Shown here piece after piece: positions 24,592 through 32,774 of a stretch of DNA of 64,000 nucleotides. The notes under the pieces were generated by a model. The model was not told where the DNA came from, ran no database searches, and saw nothing but the letters and a program-made list of their open reading frames with translations. Position 1 is the first letter of the stretch, and each line of letters opens with the position of its first letter. Made by a program: the position numbers and the translations under genes. This DNA comes from JABDBE01 sp049585795 (lineage in GTDB: Bacteria > Acidobacteriota > Terriglobia > Terriglobales > Acidobacteriaceae), in the NCBI GenBank assembly GCA_049585795.1, contig JBAVAQ010000012.1, positions 1 to 64,000 on the forward strand, written 5' to 3'.

Positions 24592-25632
24592 ATGACAAAG
24601 CCCGACAAAAGAGTGGCTATCCTGTCGCCGATAGCCTGGCGAACACCTCCTCGGCAATACGGCGCCTGGGAAACGGTGGCTAGCAACATCACCGAAGGGC
24701 TCGTCGCCCGTGGCTGGGATGTGACGTTGTTCGCCAGCAGGGATTCTGTGACCCGCGCTCACCTGCATGCCGTGGTGGACAAGGGGTATGAAGAGGATTC
24801 CGCCGTCGATCCCAAAGTAGCCGAATACCTTCACATCTCCGAAGCGTTCGAGCGCGCTGCTGAGTTTGACCTCATCCACAGCCACTACGACTTCATGGCT
24901 TTGACCTACACCCGGCTGGTCAAGACACCGGTCCTGACTACCATCCACGGATTCTCGTCAGCCAAAATCATGCCCGTCTATCAGAAGTATCGTGACGGAT
25001 ATTTTGTCTCCATCAGCGACTCCGATCGAGCCGCAGGGCTGAATTACCTGGCGACCGTCTACAACGGCATCGATCTCTCGTTGTACCCGCTTCAGGAACC
25101 CGGCGGTGATGACCTGATTTTCCTCGGACGGATCCACCCGGATAAAGGTGTTCATCTGGCCATCGAGGTTGCTCGTCTGAGCGGAATGCGTTTGATCATC
25201 GCTGGTATTATCCAGGATGAGGCCTATTTCCGGGAGCAGGTCAAACCCCATCTCGACGATCAAAACATCCTTTATATCGGACCGGTGGGCGTGCCGGGCA
25301 AGAATGAACTGTTTGCCCGAGCCCGAGGTCTACTGCACCTGAACACCATCCCGGAGCGATTCGGACTTGTCCTGGTCGAAGCCAATGCCGCTGGCGTGCC
25401 CGTCATCGCGATGGACCTCGGCTCTTGCCGTGAGGTGATCAAGGACGGGCAGACCGGTTTTCTGGTTGACAACGTCACTGAAGCAGTTCGGGCCCTTGGA
25501 CGAATTTCTGAAATCGATCGTCGTGCCTGCCGCAGCCGTGTCCGGCAATACTTTTCGATCGATACCATGGTGGAGGGATACGAACGGGTTTACTCGACGA
25601 TTTTTGATCTGGAAGCAAAGAGACGACCATGA
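24592..25632 (+). CDS. GT4-family glycosyltransferase
   Basis: 346 residues, close to the usual length for the family. It starts RVAILSPIAWRTPPRQYGAWE, a typical donor-side loop for GT4 enzymes. The second domain shows FLGRIHPDKGVHLAIEVARL and the E-x7-E element ERFGLVLVEANAAGVPVIAMD, which binds the nucleotide sugar. Cytoplasmic, no membrane helix. Its stop overlaps the following GH130 start (ATGA at 25629-25632). In this operon it would attach a sugar, likely mannose, to an acceptor whose identity cannot be read. Confidence 0.88.
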   Translation: MTKPDKRVAILSPIAWRTPPRQYGAWETVASNITEGLVARGWDVTLFASRDSVTRAHLHAVVDKGYEEDSAVDPKVAEYLHISEAFERAAEFDLIHSHYDFMALTYTRLVKTPVLTTIHGFSSAKIMPVYQKYRDGYFVSISDSDRAAGLNYLATVYNGIDLSLYPLQEPGGDDLIFLGRIHPDKGVHLAIEVARLSGMRLIIAGIIQDEAYFREQVKPHLDDQNILYIGPVGVPGKNELFARARGLLHLNTIPERFGLVLVEANAAGVPVIAMDLGSCREVIKDGQTGFLVDNVTEAVRALGRISEIDRRACRSRVRQYFSIDTMVEGYERVYSTIFDLEAKRRP

Positions 25633-26564
25633 AGCTAGACATTGTCAGACGGTACCGCCACAACCCCATCCTCACCAAGGCCGAGATCCCCTACCCAGTG
25701 GAAACCGTTCACAACGCGGCGGTCGTGAAGCATGAGAACGAATACATCATGCTTTTCCGCTCCCATCTCCGCACCGGACGGTCCATCATTGGTTTGGCAC
25801 GCAGTCCCGACGGATTCCGCTTCACCGCCGATCCGAAGCCCTTTCTGATTCCTGCGCAGGACAGCCCTTTTGCCGCCTATGAAGAGTTCGGCGTGGAGGA
25901 CCCACGCGTGACCCGGCTGGAAGGGGAATACATCATCACCTACAGCGCCTACTCGCGAAATGGAGTGCGGATCGCCCTGGCCAAGACGAAGGACTTCAGT
26001 CAGGTGGAAAGGGTCTCCCTCATCACGGAGGCGGATTATCGGAATGTGGTGATCTTTCCCGAGAAGTTTGATGGACTCTATGCCCGACTTGACCGTCCTC
26101 ATTCGGAAATCGCCCCCTGGTCAATCTGGATTTCCTATTCTCCGGATCTATGCTATTGGGGCCAATCCCAGCTCATCATGAGGCCTGAGCAATATCACTG
26201 GGATGAAATGAAGATCGGTCCCGGCGCGCCGCCGATCAAAACGGACCAGGGATGGCTTTCCATCTATCACGGAGTTTTCCGAACTATGGATGGATCGGTC
26301 TATCGTTTGGGGGTTGCTCTTCATGACCTCGAGAACCCGGCAAAGGTCATCGGTGTGGGCGACACGTGGATTTTGCAACCGGAAGATCCTTGGGAAATAA
26401 CTGGATACGTCCACAACGTGGTCTTCACCTGTGGTGCCGTTCTGGAGTCCGATGGAACCGTGAAAATCTATTGGGGGGGCGCAGACACGGTCATGTGCGT
26501 GGGCGAAGCGAATGTCTCGGATCTGGTCGCACTATGCCTCCATCACGGCAGACCGGCAAAGTAA
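25629..26564 (+). CDS. GH130-family glycoside phosphorylase-like protein (short form)
   Basis: 311 residues, the normal size for a single GH130 propeller. Starts KLDIVRRYRHNPILTKAEIPYP with the N-terminal blade motif (VHNAAVVKHENEYIMLFRS). The catalytic signature is FGVEDPRVTRLEGEYIITY; later blades read NVVIFPEKFDGLYARLDRP and AWGGADT-like closing strands (IYWGGADTVMCVGEA). Known members act on beta-1,4- or beta-1,2-mannosides by phosphorolysis. Translationally coupled to the preceding glycosyltransferase. With a synthesising GT and a phosphorolysing enzyme in one operon, a stored or stress-related mannoside that is made and recycled is plausible. Confidence 0.87.
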   Translation: MKLDIVRRYRHNPILTKAEIPYPVETVHNAAVVKHENEYIMLFRSHLRTGRSIIGLARSPDGFRFTADPKPFLIPAQDSPFAAYEEFGVEDPRVTRLEGEYIITYSAYSRNGVRIALAKTKDFSQVERVSLITEADYRNVVIFPEKFDGLYARLDRPHSEIAPWSIWISYSPDLCYWGQSQLIMRPEQYHWDEMKIGPGAPPIKTDQGWLSIYHGVFRTMDGSVYRLGVALHDLENPAKVIGVGDTWILQPEDPWEITGYVHNVVFTCGAVLESDGTVKIYWGGADTVMCVGEANVSDLVALCLHHGRPAK

Positions 26565-26690
26565 ATATGGCATTTCAAGAGTCCTAATAGCCCGAGGTCC
26601 GGGTCGTCTGCAGCTACCTCAATAACCTGGAGCAGGGACAGACGGAGACGGTGCATGGGACTTTGCGTCGGCGAGCCGAGAAAAGCAGAA

Positions 26691-26711
26691 GACGGACCCA
26701 CTTGGTCCGCC
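26691..26711 (-). terminator. Probable clpC terminator
   Basis: On the minus strand GGCGGACC-AAGTG-GGTCCGTC forms a hairpin (one mismatch in eight pairs) followed by TTCTGCTTTTCTC. It lies 24 bp beyond the clpC stop codon. The T-rich tail is interrupted, so strength is uncertain. Confidence 0.5.
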
Positions 26712-26734
26712 TCTCCCAATTAAACTTACAAACT

Positions 26735-29179
26735 CTAGTTCTCGTACAGCAGCACGCCCGCGGTTTCCTGCGAGTCCACCGGACGGTAGTACAGCTTTTT
26801 GTCCTCGAGGAAGACCTCGATGAACGCCGGCCGCGTGGTGATGGTGCCTTGGATCAGCGCCTCCGACAACGGATCTTCGACGTACTTCTGCAAGGCACGC
26901 CGCAGCGGACGCGCGCCGTAGCTCCGATCGCTGAGTGTCTGACTGAGGACCCACTTCTTGGCCGCGTCGGTTACGGTCAGGGTGATTGATTTCTGCGCCA
27001 GATTCTGGTTCAGCTGGCCGACCATAAGCTCCAGGATCTGAATGAGGTCGTTCTCAGTCAGCGCGCTGAACAGGATGATTTCGTCCAACCGGTTTAGGAA
27101 CTCGGGGTTGAAGGTGCGCTTCACCTCGTTCTTCACCAGGTCTTCGACCTTTTCCGAGATCATGTCTTCCTTGGTTGACTGGAAGCCCAGGCCTTCGCGC
27201 TTTTGCAAGTGACGCGCGCCGATGTTGGAAGTCATGATGATGATGGCGTTCTTGAAGTCCACCGTGTTACCCCAACCGTCGGTGAGCTGGCCGTCTTCAA
27301 ACACTTGCAACAGGATGTTGAAAACATCCGGGTGCGCCTTTTCGATTTCGTCAAGCAGAACCACCGAGTAGGGCGCGCGCTTCACGCGCTCTGTCAACTG
27401 GCCGCCCTCCTCGTAGCCCACATAGCCCGGAGGCGACCCGATCAGCTTTGAGACCGAGTGCTTTTCCATGAACTCCGACATGTCAAAGCGCACCAGTGAC
27501 TTCTCGCCGCCGAACATGAACTGCGCCAGCGTGCGGACCACTTCCGTCTTGCCGACGCCCGTGGGACCGAGGAAGAGGAATGAACCGATAGGCCGGTTCG
27601 GGTTCTTCAAGCCGGCACGCGAGCGGCGGATGGCGCGGGCCAAGGCAGTGATCGCCTTGTCCTGCGAGATCACGCGCTTGTGCAACTCTTCTTCGATGCG
27701 CAGCAGCTTCTGCGATTCTTCTTCCTTGATCGAGGTGATGGGGATGCCAGTCCAGCGCGATACCACATCCTCGATGTCCTCCTGACCGACAACGCCGGTG
27801 GAGGATTCATCGAGGTGGTATTTTTCGCGAAGGGCGCGCAGGTTCTCGCGCTCTTTGCGTTCCTCGTCCGAGTAGAAGCGCGCCTTCTCGAACTCGTGGC
27901 TCGCGATGGCGTTTTCCATGCGGTGTACGATGAACTTAATCCGCTTCTGGACCTCCGTGATCTCCTCAGGCAAAGAGGTCTGGCGCAGCTTCACGCGCGC
28001 TCCTGCCTCATCGATGAGATCGATTGCCTTATCAGGCAGGAAGCGGTCCGGAATATAGCGAGTGGAATGCGCTACAGCGAGGTTGATGGCGTCGTCGGTG
28101 TAAGTGACCGCGTGGAACTTCTCGTAGCGGTCCTTAATGCCGAACAGAATCTTGGTGGCGTCGCCTTCATCCGGCGGCGGAACCTTGACGGCCTGGAAAC
28201 GGCGCTCCAGCGACCGATCTTTTTCGATCGACTTGCGATACTCGCCCGGCGTAGTCGCGCCGATACACTGAATTTCACCGCGCGACAAAGCCGGCTTCAG
28301 GATGTTGGCCGCGTCTAACGAACCTTCGGCAGAACCCGCGCCTACCAGCGTGTGCAGCTCATCGATGAAGCTGATTGCGTTCTGCGACTCCATCAGCTCC
28401 TTCATGATGGTCTTCAGGCGCTCTTCAAACTGGCCACGATATTTGGTGCCCGCCACGATTAATGACAAGTCAAGGGCCAGGATGCGCTTATCTGCCAGGA
28501 ACGACGGGACTTCGCCATCGGCGATGCGCTGCGCCAGTCCTTCGACGATGGCAGTCTTACCTACGCCCGCCTCGCCGATCAGTACTGGGTTGTTCTTGGT
28601 GCGGCGGCAGAGAATATGAATCACGCGCTCCAACTCGCTTTCACGTCCCACCAGCGGATCGAGCTGGGTATCCATCGCGGCCTGGGTCAGGTCGCGGGAA
28701 AACTCACTCAGCAGGGAAGATTCGCGCTGACGCTGCGGCTGAGCTTTTTCCTGGCTGGTACGGGCCAGTTCCTCGCGGATGGTCGAAACGCGTAAGCCGC
28801 GTTCGTGCAGGATCTCGGCGGCGAAGCACTTCTCTTCACGCAGCAGTCCCAACAAAAGATGCTCGGTTCCAACGTGCTTGTGCGAAAGGCGCTCAGCCTC
28901 CTCGGCAGCGTAAGCCAGAACCCGCTTGCACTCGTTGCTCAACGGGAGATCGACCGAGGTCGAGAGCTTCTCCCGGATAGTAATGTGTCCCTCAATCTGC
29001 TTGCGGGTGGACTCGACCGAGGCATGAGAACGCAGGAACCGGAAGGTGAGACCTTTGTCTTCGCGCAGAAGTCCCAACAGCAGGTGCTCCGTCTCTATGT
29101 AAGGAGAACCGAACTGACTGGCCTCGTAGCGCGCAAAGAAGACGACGCGCTGTGCTTTCTCCGTGTATCGTTCGAACAT
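26735..29179 (-). CDS. clpC: ATP-dependent Clp protease ATP-binding subunit ClpC
   Basis: 814 residues, normal for ClpC. Two N-terminal Clp repeats (FERYTEKAQRVVFFARYEA; IETEHLLLGLLREDK and the second TEHLLLGLLREEK), first AAA+ domain with GEAGVGKTAIVEGLA and sensor region, a UVR-like middle segment (IKFIVHRMENAIASHEFEKA), and second AAA+ domain with GPTGVGKTEVVRTLA and the conserved GYVGYEEGGQLTE loop. It unfolds substrates for ClpP, or disaggregates proteins with an adaptor. The ATG follows AGGGGCTT. No clpP or mcsAB genes are nearby. Identification is secure. Confidence 0.95.
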   Translation of the reverse strand: MFERYTEKAQRVVFFARYEASQFGSPYIETEHLLLGLLREDKGLTFRFLRSHASVESTRKQIEGHITIREKLSTSVDLPLSNECKRVLAYAAEEAERLSHKHVGTEHLLLGLLREEKCFAAEILHERGLRVSTIREELARTSQEKAQPQRQRESSLLSEFSRDLTQAAMDTQLDPLVGRESELERVIHILCRRTKNNPVLIGEAGVGKTAIVEGLAQRIADGEVPSFLADKRILALDLSLIVAGTKYRGQFEERLKTIMKELMESQNAISFIDELHTLVGAGSAEGSLDAANILKPALSRGEIQCIGATTPGEYRKSIEKDRSLERRFQAVKVPPPDEGDATKILFGIKDRYEKFHAVTYTDDAINLAVAHSTRYIPDRFLPDKAIDLIDEAGARVKLRQTSLPEEITEVQKRIKFIVHRMENAIASHEFEKARFYSDEERKERENLRALREKYHLDESSTGVVGQEDIEDVVSRWTGIPITSIKEEESQKLLRIEEELHKRVISQDKAITALARAIRRSRAGLKNPNRPIGSFLFLGPTGVGKTEVVRTLAQFMFGGEKSLVRFDMSEFMEKHSVSKLIGSPPGYVGYEEGGQLTERVKRAPYSVVLLDEIEKAHPDVFNILLQVFEDGQLTDGWGNTVDFKNAIIIMTSNIGARHLQKREGLGFQSTKEDMISEKVEDLVKNEVKRTFNPEFLNRLDEIILFSALTENDLIQILELMVGQLNQNLAQKSITLTVTDAAKKWVLSQTLSDRSYGARPLRRALQKYVEDPLSEALIQGTITTRPAFIEVFLEDKKLYYRPVDSQETAGVLLYEN

Positions 29180-29925
29180 ATAAGCCCCTACGCCAAGTTC
29201 TCCGGGAAGGTGTCGGGTTGCGCAATAGTGGGCAGCGAGCAGATCGTTTGTGCAGTTCTTTCTTGCAACTGCAAAGCGCCGTCCGAAGCTCGTGTTCTAA
29301 CTTGTGAAGATCGTTGAGCATCCGCCGGACCTGAGGAAGCTCGACGGCTTTGGGGGAGCGCCCCCTCATTCAATTAGAATCCCCTGGTACGGTGATTGCA
29401 AGACCGACCCTGCCGAGCCGCGCGCGGCCGGACACCCGATAAGCCTTCTTTGGTTGCTTGTAGTTCGTTCGTAGGCTTCTGGGACTCCAATACCAAATTC
29501 CTTCTTTCTCTGAAGCCACCGTTGCCGCGTCCAAGTTTCAGGGCCGGATTCAGCGTTTCAAGAATCTCGCGGAGCGCCACTACATTGTGAACGTGACTGG
29601 TGACTGCAACCCCGCGAAACTGAGGACACATTTCAGGGGATTGGAAGGCTTGTTAAAGAAGGGTGCCGGGGGAGCGGAAATCAGCAGTGTGTGCGGACAG
29701 ATTGTTTTGGAAGCGGGGCGTCACGGCAAGACCATAGGTAAAGACCTAATCGCGGTTGAAATGGACCGCACCGGCCACACCCATTGCTCCCACTATTCTG
29801 AAGATGGCGCGGAAGTGATACTCGTTCCGGGCATCCTTTTAGGAACTTTTCTGCAAGAACTGGGCGAAGGGAAAGGCTGGAAGTTTGCTATCGCTATACT
29901 AACGGGAGCAGTGGCTTTTCTCACG
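29180..29925. other. Region without a confidently recognised gene
   Basis: About 745 bp between clpC and the small coiled-coil gene. Open frames exist on both strands (for example a GTG-initiated plus-strand frame from 29587 and a minus-strand frame 29374-29631), but neither shows a recognisable family. The plus-strand one runs on through the better supported minus-strand gene. The clpC promoter should be within 29180-29400. No RNA gene was recognised. Confidence 0.4.
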
Positions 29926-30150
29926 TTACAAGACTCTCGCCCTCATGTCCTCTTCGGAACTGTCCTCGTCAAGCATCTGCTGGATCTCATCTCTTCGTTT
30001 CCGCAGCCGGTCCAGTTCCTCCGATTCGACTTCGGGGACGCTCATCGCGGTCGGGCTATTCGGATCCAGAGTGGCGGGAACCAGCGGGTTTGTAATTTTC
30101 AAGATGTCCTGAAGCTCTTTTTCAAGCGCCCTCCTTCGTTCTGCATTCAT
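29926..30150 (-). CDS. Small charged coiled-coil protein, unknown function
   Basis: 74 residues starting MNAERRRALEKELQDILK. The ATG at 30150 is preceded by GGGGAGA with a seven-base gap, an excellent ribosome-binding site. The ends are helical and charged (ELDRLRKRRDEIQQMLDED), joined by a Pro/Asn-rich centre (NPLVPATLDPNSPTA). No catalytic motif. It lies 90 bp after the HugZ-like gene on the same strand and may share its transcript. Unrecognised; a role in protein-protein interaction is all the composition suggests. Confidence 0.55.
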   Translation of the reverse strand: MNAERRRALEKELQDILKITNPLVPATLDPNSPTAMSVPEVESEELDRLRKRRDEIQQMLDEDSSEEDMRARVL

Positions 30151-30239
30151 TGGCGATTCTCCCCAAGCCCCATTGTGAAGCGGCGGAGGCGGGGGATCGG
30201 ATCCCGGTCCGCTGGATCGCTGGAAAAATACACGCTCGC

Positions 30240-31034
30240 TCAACGTTGACGAGCCTGCTGCACCATCTCCATCAGAACTTTTCTGGCTTCCGCCGGATTG
30301 CTCACTTCTCGCAAGAATGCGATGCGGGCGCCCCGCATGCCACCTTGGGTATTCAAGCGCACATGAAAACCGAGGCGGTCCACCGAAGTCATCTCTGCCT
30401 CCTGCGACTCAATGCCAGCAAACACCCGGGCAAGCAGGATGAGCGCATCCTTGTGGTCGGTATTCATGTGTTGCACGATCTCGCCTGTAGCATCAGCCAG
30501 CGGGTCGGGGTGCGCTTGGTCATATTCCGAGGCAGGGACCCAGCCCATCACCCCGAAGCCGCCCACGTAGTAAACGTCCACCACGTCCATTCGGTGAAAG
30601 GAAAAATCTTCAAAGTCCACCCAGTATTTGCTGTTGACGTATCGTTCCAGATAGAGCCTACGCGCCTCCGCCACCCCTGACTCCGGTATTGCCAGAACAT
30701 TTCCCATCAGTGTGACCCTCGACGCGCCTAGCGGATCGCCGCTGGCATCAGGCTGCGTCACAAGCAGGCTGGCGCGCGAATCCGCTTGCAAGTTTTGAGT
30801 ATGCATAGCCATCGTGCTGATGAGGAAGATGGGACGACCGTGCTCGTCCAACCCGTATGGCATCACTGATCCAAAGGGGAACCCCGACTGCTTGCGCGAA
30901 AGCGTCGACAGGCTCCCGATGCGTCCCAAATAGACCAAGCTGCGGGCTCGCTCCGAGAACGAAGGCTCGGGGACCGTGGGCTGGTCACTCGCCGCGCCAG
31001 TGCCCGCGTGTTTTCTGATGGATGAGGAAGACAT
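30240..31034 (-). CDS. HugZ-like pyridoxamine 5'-phosphate oxidase-fold protein
   Basis: 264 residues. The N-terminal split beta-barrel of the PNPOx/FMN-binding superfamily is evident (GSLSTLSRKQSGFPFGSVMPY, PIFLISTMAMHTQNLQADSRASLLV, RVTLMGNV). The C-terminal part (EIVQHMNTDHKDALILLARVF ... MTSVDRLGFHVRL) is the DUF2470 domain. This combination is typical of HugZ-like haem-binding or haem-degrading proteins and of uncharacterised FMN proteins. The DHKD/HMNTDH His residues may bind haem. The ATG follows AGAAGAGA. Because it lies beside iron-sulfur assembly genes, a link to iron or haem handling is plausible but not shown. Confidence 0.8.
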   Translation of the reverse strand: MSSSSIRKHAGTGAASDQPTVPEPSFSERARSLVYLGRIGSLSTLSRKQSGFPFGSVMPYGLDEHGRPIFLISTMAMHTQNLQADSRASLLVTQPDASGDPLGASRVTLMGNVLAIPESGVAEARRLYLERYVNSKYWVDFEDFSFHRMDVVDVYYVGGFGVMGWVPASEYDQAHPDPLADATGEIVQHMNTDHKDALILLARVFAGIESQEAEMTSVDRLGFHVRLNTQGGMRGARIAFLREVSNPAEARKVLMEMVQQARQR

Positions 31035-31220
31035 CGTTGTTCTCTTCTGGCAGTTTAAATATCCCTATTGGTGGTTGTACACAGCGTCCCCGGTCACGAT
31101 TTCGCAACGATCCAGCGAAACCCTCCACGAGGCAAGCTGAGAGGTTCCACCCGCGCGCGAAATCGTAGTTCTTTCGCACCCGCTTGAAGTCCATCTCGGA
31201 ATGACAAAGAGCGCTAGCAA

Positions 31221-31250
31221 ACGAAAAAGCCTCGTCCTGCGACGAGGCTT
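31221..31250 (-). terminator. Rho-independent terminator after the IscA-like gene
   Basis: On the minus strand AAGCCTCGTC-GCAG-GACGAGGCTT makes a perfect 10-bp stem continuing into TTTTTCG. It lies 24 bp downstream of the IscA-like stop and separates it from the HugZ-like gene. Confidence 0.85.
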
Positions 31251-31273
31251 CCATAGTTTTCGCGTTAATTTGA

Positions 31274-31654
31274 TTAGACGTTGAACGACGACCCGCAGCC
31301 GCAGGTGCTCTTCACGTTCGGGTTCTCGAATTTGAAGCCGGCCCCCTCCAGGGTCTCGACGTAGTCCACGCGGCAGCCGTTCAGGTACATGATCGAGGTG
31401 GCGTCCACGAACACTTTAAGGCCGTCCATATCGAACACTTTGTCCATCATGCCCGCGCTGGCGTCGAACTGCAGGGAGTAGGAGAAGCCCGAGCATCCGC
31501 CTCCCACCACCCCCACGCGCAGGCCAGCCGGTGCGGGATTCTGTTGCGCCATGATTCCCTTTACCTTGGCAATGGCATTTGGGGTCAGGCTAATGGGTGC
31601 CGCTTTTACTTCCGGCGGAGTCGGGGTCGTCGGGGTAGTCGTTGTGGTCGACAT
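31274..31654 (-). CDS. A-type iron-sulfur carrier protein (IscA/SufA/ErpA family)
   Basis: 126 residues from ATG 31654, chosen because GAGGAG lies just upstream; an earlier in-frame ATG lacks a good site. After a Thr/Pro-rich lead (TTTTTPTTPTPPEV) the family core begins ISLTPNAIAKVKGIM. The three cluster-binding cysteines are present: GGGCSGFSY and the C-terminal STCGCGSSF. A-type carriers receive a cluster from the scaffold and pass it to apoproteins. The gene lies downstream of an Rrf2 regulator and diverges from the suf operon. The Thr-rich N-terminal tail is an unusual extension. Confidence 0.92.
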   Translation of the reverse strand: MSTTTTTPTTPTPPEVKAAPISLTPNAIAKVKGIMAQQNPAPAGLRVGVVGGGCSGFSYSLQFDASAGMMDKVFDMDGLKVFVDATSIMYLNGCRVDYVETLEGAGFKFENPNVKSTCGCGSSFNV

Positions 31655-31670
31655 ATATATCTCCTCGAGC

Positions 31671-32069
31671 CTACGAACATAGATTGTAGCAGTCTTCAAT
31701 CGTAAGCTCGCGCAGCATATCTGCGACGGGCTGGTGCACCATCAGCAGTTGATGGTAGCCGGGAACGGACTCCAGGTGTCGCCAACGTTCGCCGTGACTA
31801 CCGCTTCGCCGCGGTCCCTCGCTTGCCTTGATCACGTCGAATACGGAAATGTACCGCGGGTCGCGGGCGAGTGTGTATCCGCCTTTGATCCCGTGGTGGG
31901 ACATAAACACCCCGGCTGTGGAAAGTCGCTGGTGGACCTTGGCCAATGCTTCATGGGGCAGTCCATAGCATTCCGCCAAATCATGGGCACTGAACGAACC
32001 CTCGCCAGCGTGCTCTGCCAAGTGCTTCGCAGCGATGAGACCGTAACATGCGCTCCGAGTCAGCAACAT
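31671..32069 (-). CDS. Rrf2-family regulator lacking the cluster cysteines
   Basis: 132 residues from ATG 32069; 32108 is an alternative start. Winged-helix Rrf2 pattern: MLLTRSACYGLIAAKHLAEH, then a recognition helix in LPHEALAKVHQRLSTAGVFMSHHGIKGGYTLARDP. The cysteine triad that holds the [2Fe-2S] cluster in IscR is absent; the corresponding loop reads EGPRRSGSHGERWRHLESV. It may therefore be a DNA-binding regulator that does not sense through a cluster. It precedes the IscA-like gene, overlapping its likely leader, and diverges from the second Rrf2 gene at 32292. Confidence 0.85.
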   Translation of the reverse strand: MLLTRSACYGLIAAKHLAEHAGEGSFSAHDLAECYGLPHEALAKVHQRLSTAGVFMSHHGIKGGYTLARDPRYISVFDVIKASEGPRRSGSHGERWRHLESVPGYHQLLMVHQPVADMLRELTIEDCYNLCS

Positions 32070-32206
32070 AGCGAAACCCGCTGATCTGACCGATTGAGAC
32101 CGGCACACCGCCGGGGTCGGCCCAGCCTGAGGCGACGTGCAATTGGGCCAGAAGCCACCCGCTTAGGGGACGGTTGCCGGAACTTGTCAGCCGTGCCATC
32201 GGCGCA

Positions 32207-32245
32207 GTACAATTAAAGTGTACCAGATTAGTACTATTTAATCTG
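32207..32245. promoter_or_regulatory. Candidate Rrf2 operator region
   Basis: Between the two divergent Rrf2 genes. CAGATTA (32224-32230) and TAATCTG (32239-32245) form a perfect 7-bp inverted repeat with an 8-base spacer. GTAC occurs three times, at 32207, 32220 and 32231. The AT-rich stretch stands out from its GC-rich surroundings. Position suits control of both the iscA-side and suf operons. Confidence 0.6.
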
Positions 32246-32291
32246 CTTATGTATGGCGGCTGGGAAACCTCTGAGACAGGGGCATTGACTG

Positions 32292-32774
32292 ATGATCCGA
32301 CTAGGTAAATTGACGGACTACGGGTTGGTCCTGATGACTCACATGGCGCAGAACCACGATCGGTTGCTGCACACAGCGCGTGACTTGGCCGTCGAGGCAC
32401 GGCTGCCCCTGCCAACAGTGAGCAAGCTGCTGAAGGAGCTTCTGCAGGGTGGGCTACTGGTTTCGCACCGTGGCCTCAAGGGTGGGTACAGTCTGGCCAG
32501 GAAGCCGCGAGAGATCTCGGTGGCGGAAATCATTGCTGTATTCGAAGGTCCTATCGCGCTCACTGAATGCAGCACTGACATCTCCGGGCTATGTGACCTG
32601 GAGCCCTGCTGTCCCATCAAGGACAATCAGCGGATCATCAGCCAGGCGGTGCGTGGGGCACTGGAGAAGGTGATGCTTTCCGATCTCAGTCAACCCTTAC
32701 ACCTAACCACCATCAGGAATGGGCGCGGAAACCTAGTGCCCACTATTGGTTTTGTATCCGGGAGAATGCAATGA
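32292..32774 (+). CDS. SUF-system Rrf2 regulator with cysteine cluster
   Basis: 160 residues. Starts MIRLGKLTDYGLVLMTHMAQ, the hallmark of the SUF-associated Rrf2 subfamily; the wing reads LVSHRGLKGGYSLAR. The ligand loop is ECSTDISGLCDLEPCC, giving the spaced Cys residues that bind an iron-sulfur cluster. Such proteins repress or activate suf operons according to cluster status. Its stop overlaps the sufB start (ATGA, 32771-32774), so it is the first gene of the operon and probably autoregulates through the dyad upstream. Confidence 0.92.
   Translation: MIRLGKLTDYGLVLMTHMAQNHDRLLHTARDLAVEARLPLPTVSKLLKELLQGGLLVSHRGLKGGYSLARKPREISVAEIIAVFEGPIALTECSTDISGLCDLEPCCPIKDNQRIISQAVRGALEKVMLSDLSQPLHLTTIRNGRGNLVPTIGFVSGRMQ

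Noticed and set aside
29587..30249. Plus-strand 220-codon frame
   Set aside because: Its second half is the mirror of the better supported 29926-30150 gene and the start of HugZ; no known family.
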